From CAWBFD01 sp963788115 (lineage in GTDB: Bacteria > Actinomycetota > Thermoleophilia > Solirubrobacterales > 70-9), in assembly GCA_963788115.1 (NCBI GenBank), contig CAWBFD010000004.1, forward strand, positions 434,001-498,000: a stretch of DNA of 64,000 bases. The letters run 5' to 3'. Under the pieces are notes generated by a model. That model had not been told where the DNA came from, searched no databases, and was given only the letters and a program-made list of their open reading frames with translations. Numbering within the stretch: the first letter of the stretch is position 1; the number at the start of each line of letters is the position of its first letter. Shown in pieces: positions 1 through 17,750 of this stretch. The position numbers and the translations under genes were made by a program.

Positions 1-7145
<7,145 letters not shown>

Positions 7146-7199
7146 GCCGGGCGCACCGGCGCGCGCCTTCGGGGCCCGGCACGTCCGGCGGGCCGGACG
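7146..7199 (+). terminator. Tandem hairpins after rpoC, probable terminator
   Basis: Two GC-rich inverted repeats follow the rpoC stop directly: GCCGGGC (7146-7152) with GCCCGGC (7174-7180), and CGTCCGGC (7182-7189) with GCCGGACG (7192-7199) around a 2-nt loop. No T tract follows, so this is an inferred terminator or mRNA-stabilising structure. Confidence 0.5.
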
Positions 7200-7243
7200 A
7201 ACGAGCGGTTATCCACGGCATAGATGCATAAGGCCTCGTTCGT
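7197..7243. repeat. Perfect 9-bp inverted repeat enclosing a DnaA-box-like 9-mer
   Basis: ACGAACGAG (7197-7205) and CTCGTTCGT (7235-7243) are exact reverse complements with a 29-nt spacer. Inside lies TTATCCACG (7209-7217), one mismatch from the DnaA box consensus TTATCCACA. The right arm falls where the -35 region of the downstream CBS promoter would be, so an operator role is possible. Confidence 0.45.
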
Positions 7244-7260
7244 GCCCGGGCGTGTGGGGC

Positions 7261-7266
7261 TAAGCT
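7261..7266 (+). promoter_or_regulatory. -10 box for a leaderless CBS transcript
   Basis: TAAGCT fits the TANNNT -10 pattern and ends 6 nt before the GTG at 7273. With the usual 6-7 nt from -10 to +1 the transcript would begin at the start codon. No convincing -35 is seen. Confidence 0.45.
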
Positions 7267-7272
7267 CAATGT

Positions 7273-8670
7273 GTGCCCGGGCAGACTGGGTCGGAGAGCG
7301 GTAATTCGGCTGGGCCGGAGATGGCCGAGTCGGTGCTCGAGCTGATCGGCAATACGCCGCTGGTTCGCCTCTCGAGGCTCGAGCCCGACCTGCGCACGCC
7401 GCTGGTGGCGAAGGTCGAGTTCCTGAACCCGGGCGGGTCGGTCAAGGACCGCCCGGCGGTGGCGATGATCGATGCGGCCGAACGAGACGGTCTCTTGCGG
7501 GCCGGGGGCACGATCGTCGAGCCGACCTCCGGCAATACCGGCCTTGGGCTGGCGATGGCCGCCGCCCTTCGCGGCTACAAGGTCATCGCTGTGATGCCGG
7601 ACAAGATGAGCCGCGAGAAGATCGACACGCTGCGCGCATTCGGCGCCGAGGTCGTGGTCTGCCCGACGGCGGTGGAGCCCGACTCGCCACAGTCCTACTA
7701 CCGTGTCGCCGACCGCCTGACCGAGGAGATCGACGGGGGGTTTCAGCCGAACCAGTACTTCAACCGCGCCAACCCCGAGGCGCACTACCGCTCGACGGGG
7801 CCGGAGATCTGGCGCCAGAGCGGCCACGCCGTGACCCATTTCGTCGCCGGCGTCGGCACCGGCGGCACGATCAGCGGCGTCGGGCGATTCCTGAAGGAGC
7901 AGAATCCAAAGATCCAGGTCGTGGGTGCCGACCCCGAGGGGTCGATCTACGCCGGGGGGGCGGTCCACCCCTATCGCGTGGAGGGGATCGGGGAGGACTT
8001 CTGGCCGGACAGCCTCGAGCGGGATGTAATCGACCGCTACATCACGGTCTCCGACCGCGACTCCTTCCTGCTTGCCCGGCGCCTGGTCGCCCGCGAGGGG
8101 CTGTTCGCGGGGGGCTCGACCGGAACCGCGCTGCGCGCGGCGATTCAGGTCGCCCAGGAGGTCGATGACCCCGAGGCGCTGGTCGTCACGCTGATCCCGG
8201 ACGGCGGGCGGCCGTACGTGTCGAAGGTCTTCAACGACTCATGGATGCGCGAGCACGGCTACCTCGCCGAGGCCGGCCACCGATCGGTGGGCGAGCTGCT
8301 CCGGGCAAAGGGGAAGGCGGCGCCGATCCTCACGGTCGGGAGTCACGATCAAGTGGGCAGAGTGCTCGAGTTGATGCGCGAGCATGCGGTCTCGCAGGTG
8401 CCCGTGGTCTCCGCCGGGGACGAGCGCGCATTCGTCGGCACGATCTCCGAGCGCGGGCTGCTTTGGGCCTCCGCCGATCACCCGGGAATCCTTGGCGAGC
8501 CGGTGACGGAGGTGCTCGAGCCGCCCCTGCCGGAGCTCTCCGTCGACGATCCCGCCGACGACGCGGTGCGGATGCTGCGTGACGATGGCAAGGCGGTGAT
8601 CGTGGTCGAGCGCGGACGCCCGCTGGGGATCCTGACCGCGGTCGATCTGATCGAGGCGCTCAACCGGTGA
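7273..8670 (+). CDS. cbs: Cystathionine beta-synthase with C-terminal CBS-domain pair
   Basis: PLP enzyme condensing serine and homocysteine to cystathionine, the first step of reverse transsulfuration. The PLP lysine lies in GGSVKDR (about residue 58 from this start), the phosphate-binding loop in TSGNTGLG, and the late glycine loop in GVGTGGTISG. The last ~130 residues form two CBS motifs (Bateman module), which simple cysteine synthases lack; the NPGGSVKDR form also favours CBS over CysK. Length 465 aa. The start is either GTG 7273, which fits a leaderless -10, or ATG 7321 (MAESVLELIGNTP), where the family homology begins. It overlaps the next gene by 4 nt (GTGA), so the two form an operon. 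Confidence 0.9.
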   Translation: MPGQTGSESGNSAGPEMAESVLELIGNTPLVRLSRLEPDLRTPLVAKVEFLNPGGSVKDRPAVAMIDAAERDGLLRAGGTIVEPTSGNTGLGLAMAAALRGYKVIAVMPDKMSREKIDTLRAFGAEVVVCPTAVEPDSPQSYYRVADRLTEEIDGGFQPNQYFNRANPEAHYRSTGPEIWRQSGHAVTHFVAGVGTGGTISGVGRFLKEQNPKIQVVGADPEGSIYAGGAVHPYRVEGIGEDFWPDSLERDVIDRYITVSDRDSFLLARRLVAREGLFAGGSTGTALRAAIQVAQEVDDPEALVVTLIPDGGRPYVSKVFNDSWMREHGYLAEAGHRSVGELLRAKGKAAPILTVGSHDQVGRVLELMREHAVSQVPVVSAGDERAFVGTISERGLLWASADHPGILGEPVTEVLEPPLPELSVDDPADDAVRMLRDDGKAVIVVERGRPLGILTAVDLIEALNR

Positions 8671-9761
8671 GCTCTCCCAGCGACCGTGAGCAGCGGATCG
8701 AGACCCGCGTCGTCCACGCGGGGCTCGACCCTGACCCCACCTACGGCTCGGTGATCCCGCCCATCCACCAGACCTCCACCTTCGTCCAGCGGGCGCCCGG
8801 TGAGATCGTCGAGGACTATGACTACGCGCGTTCGGCGAACCCCACCCGCGCGGCGCTCGAGCGGGCACTGGGCGAGCTCGAGGGGGGTCGAGGCACGGCC
8901 TTCGCCAGTGGGATGGCCGCCACCCATGCGCTCCTCACCGCGGCGACGTCGGCGGGCGACCACCTGGTCCTGCCTGTGGATCTGTATGGGGGCACGTATC
9001 GCCTGATCGACAAGGTCCTGAACCGCTTCGGACTCACCTACGACCTGGTCGATCAGCGCGACCTCGATGCGTTGCGCGCGGCGCTCCGCCCCGAGACGCG
9101 AATGGTGTGGGTCGAGACGCCGACCAACCCGCTGCTCAACCTGATCGACATCCCGACCGTCGTCGACTCCGCGGGTGCGCGCATCGTCGTGGTCGATAAC
9201 ACCTTCGCCACTCCGGTCGTGCAGCGGCCGCTCGAGCTCGGCGCGAAGGCGGTCGTGCACTCGACGACCAAATACCTGGGCGGGCATTCGGACGTGGTCG
9301 GCGGCGCCGTGATCACCGCCGACGAGGAGCTGCACGAGCAGGTGCGGTTCGTGCAGAACTCGGTCGGCGCCGTGCCCGGCCCGCTCGACTGCTTCCTGGT
9401 CCACCGCGGCCTGCGCACCCTGGCGCTGCGGGTGGCGCAGCACACCGCGAACGGTCGTGACGTCAGTGATTTCCTCGCGGGCGCGCCGGGGGTGGCGGAG
9501 GTGAGCTGGCCCGGGTTCGGAGGGATGGTCTCCTTCCGTCATCCCGACGCCGCGGGCATCGTGACCCGCACCGGGATCTTCTCCCTGGCCGAGTCGCTCG
9601 GCGGGGTCGAGTCCCTGATCGAGCTGCCCCAGGCGATGACCCATCAGTCGGTTGAGGGCTCCGAGGCGGCAGTGGCGCCCGACCTGATCCGGCTCTCATG
9701 CGGGATCGAGGCCGCGGAGGACCTCGTCGCCGATCTCGACCAGGCGATCGAAGGGTTCTGA
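8667..9761 (+). CDS. metB: Cystathionine gamma-synthase / gamma-lyase (Cys/Met metabolism PLP enzyme)
   Basis: 364-residue PLP-dependent enzyme of the Cys/Met family. The Schiff-base lysine is in STTKYLGGHSD, and the substrate-pocket segment ETPTNPLL is present. The family includes gamma-synthases (O-acyl-homoserine plus cysteine) and gamma-lyases (cystathionine to cysteine). The 4-nt translational overlap with the CBS gene suggests the lyase direction, making cysteine from homocysteine, but sequence alone does not separate the two. A cbs-metB neighbourhood is also known in mycobacteria. Confidence 0.88.
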   Translation: MSSPSDREQRIETRVVHAGLDPDPTYGSVIPPIHQTSTFVQRAPGEIVEDYDYARSANPTRAALERALGELEGGRGTAFASGMAATHALLTAATSAGDHLVLPVDLYGGTYRLIDKVLNRFGLTYDLVDQRDLDALRAALRPETRMVWVETPTNPLLNLIDIPTVVDSAGARIVVVDNTFATPVVQRPLELGAKAVVHSTTKYLGGHSDVVGGAVITADEELHEQVRFVQNSVGAVPGPLDCFLVHRGLRTLALRVAQHTANGRDVSDFLAGAPGVAEVSWPGFGGMVSFRHPDAAGIVTRTGIFSLAESLGGVESLIELPQAMTHQSVEGSEAAVAPDLIRLSCGIEAAEDLVADLDQAIEGF

Positions 9762-9772
9762 CGCAGAGCAGA

Positions 9773-9785
9773 GGGGCGAAGCCCC
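9773..9785. terminator. Small hairpin between convergent genes
   Basis: GGGGC-GAA-GCCCC, a perfect 5-bp stem with a 3-nt loop, lies 11 nt after the metB stop and before the 3' end of the opposing small gene. It has no T tract; a bidirectional terminator is inferred. Confidence 0.4.
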
Positions 9786-9818
9786 CGATTGCGAGGCGTG
9801 AGGCTGGTGCCGTTGTCG

Positions 9819-10118
9819 TTAGTTTGAGCCGCGCGTGTGCGCTCGCAACGGCGCGGGCGCGGCGACCACCCGGCGGCGCCCACCGGGCGGGCAGCCTGGG
9901 AGGGGCTGGGCATCGGGCGCGTGCGGTCCGCGCCGCGGACCCCGGGGGCGCCGTGGAAGTCGATGCCAGCGGCGGAACTCATGGTCGTCGGCGCCGTCGC
10001 CGGGAGCCTCCTCGGTCTCGGGCTCGGCCTTGACCGCCCAGTAGACCAGATAGAGCATGAGCCCGACCGGGATCTTCAGGACCACGGCCAGAAAGAAGAT
10101 CGGTAAGAAACCCTCCAC
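9819..10118 (-). CDS. Small single-pass membrane protein, unknown function
   Basis: 99 residues from a GTG start. An N-terminal hydrophobic segment (about residues 2-28, including FFLAVVLKIPVGLMLYLVYW) is followed by an acidic linker and a Pro/Arg-rich basic tail, a layout consistent with a membrane anchor and cytoplasmic tail. Upstream on the minus strand a TAGACT -10-like box lies 9 nt before the start. I do not recognise the family. The hydrophobic N-terminus supports a real gene; the Arg/Pro-rich second half could partly be GC-rich read-through. Confidence 0.6.
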   Translation of the reverse strand: MEGFLPIFFLAVVLKIPVGLMLYLVYWAVKAEPETEEAPGDGADDHEFRRWHRLPRRPRGPRRGPHAPDAQPLPGCPPGGRRRVVAAPAPLRAHTRGSN

Positions 10119-10193
10119 CCGCGGATCAGTCTAGATGGTTGATCCGGTGTGCGCGGGCGGCGACTGCGCTGATCCATGCTGAGGGACGTAGGG

Positions 10194-10700
10194 TCAGCCG
10201 CCCTCCTCGCCGTTCACCCCGCGCGCCCATGAGACCAGCGCCTCGACCTGGGCCTCCTGCAGCCCGCAGTCCGACTCCACGGGGACGAGGAGGGTGGGTG
10301 CCTCGCGGCTCTTCGCCCAGGCGTGACAGCTCTGATCGAGGCAGTCGTCGATCCAGGCGACCGGACGGTCTCCGGCGTACTCGTCGATCGCATCCACCTT
10401 CCAGTGCGCGGTCCCGAACCGCGCCCGGCCCCCGAACGTGAGCACAGGAAGCTCGCCATCAAGCCCGAGGATGCCGGGCAGGATGTCGTTGGCACGGTCC
10501 TCCCATCCGGTGGCCCAGACCAGGTCGTAGACCTCCGCGAGCCGCCGAAGGCGCTCGCCCAGCTGGTCAGGGATGCAGTGGGCGACGCCGTCGATCAGGT
10601 GGAAGCGGCCGGGGGCCTGGTCGAGCGGCCCCTCGAACCCGAAGAGGCTGACCACCCCATCGACATCGAGGGCGAGGATCGGGCGACCGTTCGCAGACAC
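10194..10700 (-). CDS. HAD-like domain protein, SAK-type
   Basis: 168 residues from GTG 10700. The N-terminus holds the HAD motif I (LALDVDGVV), then WATGWEDRAN and a late acidic patch (VAWIDDCLD), resembling the small HAD-like family also fused to RNA-repair proteins. Likely a cytoplasmic phosphatase/nucleotidase-like enzyme of unknown substrate. The start was chosen because TACGCT (10712-10707, minus) precedes GTG 10700 by 6 nt, the spacing of leaderless genes in this window; ATG 10721 is an alternative that adds seven residues. It diverges from rpsL. Confidence 0.75.
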   Translation of the reverse strand: MSANGRPILALDVDGVVSLFGFEGPLDQAPGRFHLIDGVAHCIPDQLGERLRRLAEVYDLVWATGWEDRANDILPGILGLDGELPVLTFGGRARFGTAHWKVDAIDEYAGDRPVAWIDDCLDQSCHAWAKSREAPTLLVPVESDCGLQEAQVEALVSWARGVNGEEGG

Positions 10701-10775
10701 GCCATGAGCGTAGCGAGCCATCCTCACGGGTCGAGAAGTCCCGGACGCCGGGCGTGGGTAGCGCGGCGACCCCGC

Positions 10776-10781
10776 TACCAT
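10776..10781 (+). promoter_or_regulatory. -10 box of rpsL-rpsG, leaderless
   Basis: TACCAT ends 8 nt before the rpsL GTG (10790), so transcription would start at or 1-2 nt before the start codon. There is no Shine-Dalgarno in between. Confidence 0.5.
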
Positions 10782-10789
10782 TCGCCGCC

Positions 10790-11182
10790 GTGCCGAGCAC
10801 CAACCAGCTGATACGCAAGGGTCGCAAGCGCCCGCAGAAGAAGGTGACAACTCCCGGGCTGAAGTCGGGCCAGGGCCGCAAGCGACGTGTGGCCGCTCCG
10901 CAGCGCCGGGGCGTCTGCACCCGGGTCGCCACCGTGACGCCGAAGAAGCCGAACTCGGCTCTGCGCAAGATCGCGCGCGTACGCCTGACCAACGGGATGG
11001 AGGTCACCACCTACATCCCGGGCGAGGGGCACAACTTGCAGGAGCACTCCGTGGTGCTGATCCGCGGCGGGCGAGTCAAGGACCTCCCGGGCGTTCGCTA
11101 CAAGGTCGTTCGGGGGGCGCTCGACGCCTCCGGCGTGGCCGACCGCAAGCAGGCGCGCTCGCGCTACGGGGTGAAGAGGTAG
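10790..11182 (+). CDS. rpsL: 30S ribosomal protein S12
   Basis: 130 residues beginning MPSTNQLIRKGR, the classic S12 N-terminus, which fixes the start at GTG 10790 even though the frame is open further upstream. S12 lines the decoding centre. The KKPNSALRK loop, where streptomycin-resistance substitutions occur in other bacteria, has the ordinary lysines. First gene of the str group, followed by rpsG after 16 nt. Confidence 0.97.
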   Translation: MPSTNQLIRKGRKRPQKKVTTPGLKSGQGRKRRVAAPQRRGVCTRVATVTPKKPNSALRKIARVRLTNGMEVTTYIPGEGHNLQEHSVVLIRGGRVKDLPGVRYKVVRGALDASGVADRKQARSRYGVKR

Positions 11183-11198
11183 TGAGGAGCGACCACTA

Positions 11199-11669
11199 GT
11201 GCCCCGCCGCGCCCGCGCCCCGATCCGCCCGGTCGAGCCCGACTCGCGTTATCACAGCCGCCTGGTGCAGCAGGTGGTGAACAAGGTGATGGGGAAGGGG
11301 AAGAAGGCGCTCGCCGAGCGGATCACCTACGACGCCCTCGCGGTCGTCGGTGAGCGGACCAGCCGTCCTCCGGTCGACGTCCTCGACGAGGCGATCAAGC
11401 AGTTGACCCCGGTGCTCGAGGTGCGCTCCCGGCGCGTCGGCGGCGCCACCTACCAGGTGCCGGTGGAGGTTCCTCCTCGTCGTGCCAGGACGCTTGCCGT
11501 TCGCTGGCTGGTCCAGTTCGCCCGCGACCGCCGCGAGAAGGCGATGGCGCAGCGTCTCGCCAACGAGATCCTGGACGCGACCCAGCAGCAGGGTGGTGCC
11601 TGGAAGCGCAAGGACGACATCTACCGGATGGCGCAGGCCAACAAGGCGTTCGCGCATTACCGCTGGTAG
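11199..11669 (+). CDS. rpsG: 30S ribosomal protein S7
   Basis: 156 residues, full length; S7 is the primary binder of the 3' domain of 16S rRNA. N-terminus MPRRARAPIRPVEPDSRY and the conserved GGATYQVPVEV segment are present. The GTG start follows a GTGAGGAGCG ribosome-binding region. Unlike the usual str operon, fusA does not follow: two genes on the opposite strand intervene. Confidence 0.97.
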   Translation: MPRRARAPIRPVEPDSRYHSRLVQQVVNKVMGKGKKALAERITYDALAVVGERTSRPPVDVLDEAIKQLTPVLEVRSRRVGGATYQVPVEVPPRRARTLAVRWLVQFARDRREKAMAQRLANEILDATQQQGGAWKRKDDIYRMAQANKAFAHYRW

Positions 11670-11690
11670 TGCGAAGCAGTCCGCGGCCGC

Positions 11691-12086
11691 TCAGTAGTCC
11701 ATCAGGCTGACGCAGCCCGAGAGCAGGACTTCCTCCGATTCCCGTGGCTCACGCTTGGCAGGGGAGCGCCGACCGCGTTCCCGGCTCGGGCGAGTGCCGC
11801 TCCAGCAACCGTCCCAGCCGACCTCGACCTCATAGCGGCGGGTGGCGCTGGTCCCACCGTCCTCCACCGAGACCAGGCATCTCCATCGGTCCCCGCGTTC
11901 CGCTCGGCAGCGGGGTGGAACGATGGCGCCGAACGCGGAACCGGCGTTGCGGGCGACCGAATCGGCGAGCGTCTCATCGCTGATGGGCAGCACCGCGCCG
12001 GGCCGCGAGAATGCGATCACGACGAGGAGCACGACCACGGCGGCGATCGCGAGGGCCGTCAGGTTCTGTCTCGTCTCGCGGGTCAC
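11691..12086 (-). CDS. Membrane-anchored or secreted protein, unknown function
   Basis: 131 residues from GTG. One N-terminal membrane segment (ALAIAAVVVLLVVIAFS) is followed by an extracytoplasmic region with three to four cysteines (PPRC, WRC, DGCW, SGCV) that could form disulfides. No family recognised. It lies 46 nt after the next minus-strand gene and is probably co-transcribed with it. The 3' end almost meets rpsG. Confidence 0.6.
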   Translation of the reverse strand: MTRETRQNLTALAIAAVVVLLVVIAFSRPGAVLPISDETLADSVARNAGSAFGAIVPPRCRAERGDRWRCLVSVEDGGTSATRRYEVEVGWDGCWSGTRPSRERGRRSPAKREPRESEEVLLSGCVSLMDY

Positions 12087-12132
12087 GACTCGGTCGGCCA
12101 GGGCCCCCTTGGCTCGCGCGCTCGAGCGGAGC

Positions 12133-12756
12133 TCAATCCTTGATCCGCCCCCGAGGCCGGCCGCGCGCCTGATCCGTCTCGTTGCCGATCATGCGCCCGC
12201 CGGGTGCCCCATCCTCATCTCGCCGCCGTGAGGACTCGGTCCCCGAGCCGGTTCCGCCCGTCCGCCCCGGCCCACCGGGCCGCAGGCTCATCAGCTGCTC
12301 GGGCGTCAGCGAGGCGAGCGCGGCCCCGCTGATCGCCAGCGCGAGCGATCCCACCAGCTCGAGCCAGAATCCCGGTCGCGGCACTGCCTCCGCGTTGACG
12401 AATCCGGCCGTGGGACCGCATGACTCCCCCACGGTCCCCACGTTGCTGGCGTCGGGGAGGTCGAGCAGGAGGAAGATCGCCAGCGCAACGAGTCCGCAGA
12501 TGGCGACGCCCATTGCGGCCGGCTTCGATCCCGCGGCCACCGCGAGGACCGTCGCCCCGATCGCGAACGCCGCCAGCACCGCCGGAGCGAACGCGTGGCG
12601 GTCGATCGCATCCTGGGTGCAGAGAGGCTCCTGCCCGGGCTGCGTGAATTCGAACGTGGTCATGAGCTCGGATGCGAAGAGGATCAGCGCGGCCGCGATG
12701 CAGGCGAACGGCAGGACGCGTTCGGGGCTTCGGATCAGCGCGGCGAGCCTGCTCAC
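12133..12756 (-). CDS. Four-TM membrane protein, unknown function
   Basis: 207 residues from GTG with an AGGGGG ribosome-binding site 6 nt upstream. Hydrophobic segments are at about residues 14-32, 57-78, 82-100 and 130-150, with an external-looking loop containing QEPLCTQDAID, then a Gly/Arg-rich charged tail of ~50 residues. No family recognised. Its promoter must lie in the 350-nt interval shared with the fusA leader, so the two are divergently transcribed. Confidence 0.65.
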   Translation of the reverse strand: MSRLAALIRSPERVLPFACIAAALILFASELMTTFEFTQPGQEPLCTQDAIDRHAFAPAVLAAFAIGATVLAVAAGSKPAAMGVAICGLVALAIFLLLDLPDASNVGTVGESCGPTAGFVNAEAVPRPGFWLELVGSLALAISGAALASLTPEQLMSLRPGGPGRTGGTGSGTESSRRRDEDGAPGGRMIGNETDQARGRPRGRIKD

Positions 12757-12864
12757 GACCGCCCCCTTGCGACCGGGATCACGAGGACCCTGGAGACGGC
12801 GTCGCAGAGGGCTTTCGGTGGCTGCCGAGAGGTCATTTGAGCCCCCGGAATTGCACTGACCCGC

Positions 12865-12873
12865 TGCTATACT
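12865..12873 (+). promoter_or_regulatory. Extended -10 promoter of the fusA-tuf unit
   Basis: TGCTATACT is a near-perfect extended -10 element (TGn plus TATACT at 12868-12873). No TTGACA-like -35 lies 17 nt upstream, as is usual for extended -10 promoters. The expected transcription start is about 12880, giving a leader of ~220 nt before fusA. Confidence 0.65.
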
Positions 12874-12880
12874 CGGCCGT

Positions 12881-12914
12881 CGCTTGTGCGCGGGCCGAGC
12901 GCCGTGCGCAAGCG
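12881..12914 (+). promoter_or_regulatory. 11-bp hairpin at the 5' end of the fusA leader
   Basis: CGCTTGTGCGC (12881-12891) pairs with GTGCGCAAGCG (12904-12914) over 11 positions (two G-T wobbles) around a 12-nt loop. It begins at the predicted transcription start. Confidence 0.55.
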
Positions 12915-12978
12915 GGATTCCCTTCCATGGAGAGCCGCACCATATAGGCGATTTCGGGCTGAGTCGGCGGTAGCGCTC

Positions 12979-13000
12979 GGGCCCTTTCTGGGCCCTTTTT
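12979..13000 (+). terminator. Intrinsic terminator/attenuator inside the fusA leader
   Basis: GGGCCC (12979-12984), loop TTTCT, GGGCCC (12990-12995), then TTTTT (12996-13000). This is a textbook rho-independent structure, but it sits ~100 nt downstream of the fusA promoter and ~100 nt before the fusA ATG. Of the 347 nt between 12757 and 13103 the rest shows no gene; the 6-codon frame at 12927-12947 (ATG to TAG) could be a leader peptide or chance. Confidence 0.65.
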
Positions 13001-13103
13001 CATGCGCCAAAGCCACGTCACGGCCCCTCTTCGTCTCCTCCTAGCCCGTGGCGCCTCGGCTGGGCGCCGACCTCACACAGAATTCAGGAACTCTACGAAG
13101 AAA

Positions 13104-15224
<2,121 letters not shown>

Positions 15225-15236
15225 GCGCGTTTTGCC

Positions 15237-15242
15237 TATATT
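15237..15242 (+). promoter_or_regulatory. Possible -10 of a tuf promoter
   Basis: TATATT in the 129-nt fusA-tuf gap is unusually AT-rich for this genome. No clear -35 is seen. It could give tuf extra transcription, which is common for EF-Tu. Confidence 0.35.
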
Positions 15243-15353
15243 TCCGGGGTTCGCCTGAAGGGGCACGGGATCCTCATGCCCGTCCGCCGAAGAGGCTGAT
15301 CCAAGACCAAACCCAGAGCTGAAGAAGGAAACGGTACCCCCAAAAGGAGCGAG

Positions 15354-16541
<1,188 letters not shown>

Positions 16542-16548
16542 CACCCAG

Positions 16549-16577
16549 AGGGGCCGGTCCCGTGACCGGCCTCTTTT
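16549..16577 (+). terminator. Rho-independent terminator after tuf
   Basis: GGCCGGTC (16552-16559), loop CCGT, GACCGGCC (16564-16571), followed by TCTTTT. An 8-bp perfect stem with a T tract directly after the tuf stop separates fusA-tuf from the S10 operon. Confidence 0.75.
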
Positions 16578-16664
16578 CGGGTCGGCACATATCCCGGCCC
16601 GCTAGGAACCCCGGCCCCAACGCGCAGAGCGGAGGAGCCGAGGGAAAGTGTCAGACATACGACC

Positions 16665-16696
16665 GGGGCGCGGCCCCACCCACGGGGCGGCGCCCC
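16665..16696 (+). promoter_or_regulatory. 12-bp hairpin in the S10-operon leader
   Basis: GGGGCGC (16665-16671) pairs with GCGCCCC (16690-16696), then a G-G mismatch, then GCCCC (16673-16677) with GGGGC (16684-16688); loop ACCCAC. It lies ~85 nt before the rpsJ start with no T tract. The S10-operon leader is where L4 acts in enterobacteria; a similar role here is only a guess. Confidence 0.5.
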
Positions 16697-16740
16697 AACT
16701 GCGCCAGAGGGCAAGAAAGCAAGCAGAGCGAATCACCAGC

Positions 16741-16761
16741 CACCACCACCACCACCACCAC
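16741..16761 (+). repeat. (CAC)7 trinucleotide tract upstream of rpsJ
   Basis: Seven perfect CAC units followed by TACCACCAT, ending 12 nt before the rpsJ TTG start. The transcript would be C/A-rich and unstructured there. Confidence 0.85.
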
Positions 16762-16781
16762 TACCACCATCGAGTGAGACC

Positions 16782-17102
16782 TTGGCTTCACTAGCCGCAA
16801 CCAGAATTCGGATCAGGCTCAAGGCCTACGACCACGACGCGATCGATCGCGCCGCGCGCGAGATCGTCGAGACCGCCCAGCGCACGGGTGCGACGGTGTC
16901 GGGCCCGGTGCCCCTGCCCACCGAGAAGAACGTCTACTGCGTGATCCGCTCGCCGTTCAAGGACAAGGACTCCCGCGAGCACTTCGAGATCCGCACCCAC
17001 AAGCGCCTGATCGACATCCTGCAACCCACCCCGAAGACGATCGACTCGCTGCAGCGGCTCGACGCCCTTCCGGCCGGGGTGGATATCGAGATCAAGACGT
17101 AG
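16782..17102 (+). CDS. rpsJ: 30S ribosomal protein S10
   Basis: 106 residues with the core S10 sequence (RIRIRLKAYDH, REHFEIRTHKRLIDI). No ATG or GTG is available in frame near the conserved N-terminus, so the start is TTG 16782 (MASLAATRIRIRL), after a GTGAG that could act as a weak ribosome-binding site. A TTG start on a head-of-operon ribosomal protein is unusual and may limit initiation. First gene of the S10 operon. Confidence 0.93.
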   Translation: MASLAATRIRIRLKAYDHDAIDRAAREIVETAQRTGATVSGPVPLPTEKNVYCVIRSPFKDKDSREHFEIRTHKRLIDILQPTPKTIDSLQRLDALPAGVDIEIKT

Positions 17103-17120
17103 TCGCGGACGGTCATCGCC

Positions 17121-17750
17121 ATGGCAGCAATCGTCGGAAAGAAGCTCGGGATGACTCAGGTGTTCACGGAGGACGGCACCCGCGTGCCCGTGACCGTGAT
17201 TGAGGCCGGTCCCTGTCACGTCGCCGCGATCCGGGACCCCGAGCGCGACGGCTACGCGGCGGTCCAACTCGCCTTCGACGAGGTGCCCGAGCGCCGGCTG
17301 ACCAAAGCTCAGCTGGGCCATCTGAAGAAGGCGGGCGCGCCTTCCAGCCGCACGCTGGTCGAGTTCCGGGACGAGCAGCTGGGGTCCGAGGAGGGCCCCA
17401 AGGTGGGCGACTCGGTCTCGGTGGATCAGTTCGAGCCCGGCCAGCGGGTGAAGGTCTCGGGCGTTGCGATCGGCAAGGGCTTCCAGGGTACGATCCGTCG
17501 CCACGGGTCCAGCCGCGGGCCCGAGAGCCATGGCTCGCACAACGTGCGCGCGCCCGGCTCGATCGGCGCCAGCGCCGACCCGGCCCGCGTGTTCAAGGGC
17601 GTCCGCATGCCGGGCCGGATGGGCGGGCGTCGGGTGACGCAGCGTCGGCTCGAGGTGGTCGAGGTCGACACGGAGCGCAACCTGCTCCTGCTCCTGGGCG
17701 CGGTGCCAGGCCCACGCAACGGGACCGTGGAGGTACGGACCGATGGCTAA
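17121..17750 (+). CDS. rplC: 50S ribosomal protein L3
   Basis: 209 residues beginning MAAIVGKKLGMTQVF, as in L3 generally. The long loop reaching the peptidyl-transferase centre is visible (GSSRGPESHGSHNVRAPGSI). L3 is an early assembly protein of the 50S subunit. Overlaps rplD by 8 nt. Confidence 0.97.
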   Translation: MAAIVGKKLGMTQVFTEDGTRVPVTVIEAGPCHVAAIRDPERDGYAAVQLAFDEVPERRLTKAQLGHLKKAGAPSSRTLVEFRDEQLGSEEGPKVGDSVSVDQFEPGQRVKVSGVAIGKGFQGTIRRHGSSRGPESHGSHNVRAPGSIGASADPARVFKGVRMPGRMGGRRVTQRRLEVVEVDTERNLLLLLGAVPGPRNGTVEVRTDG

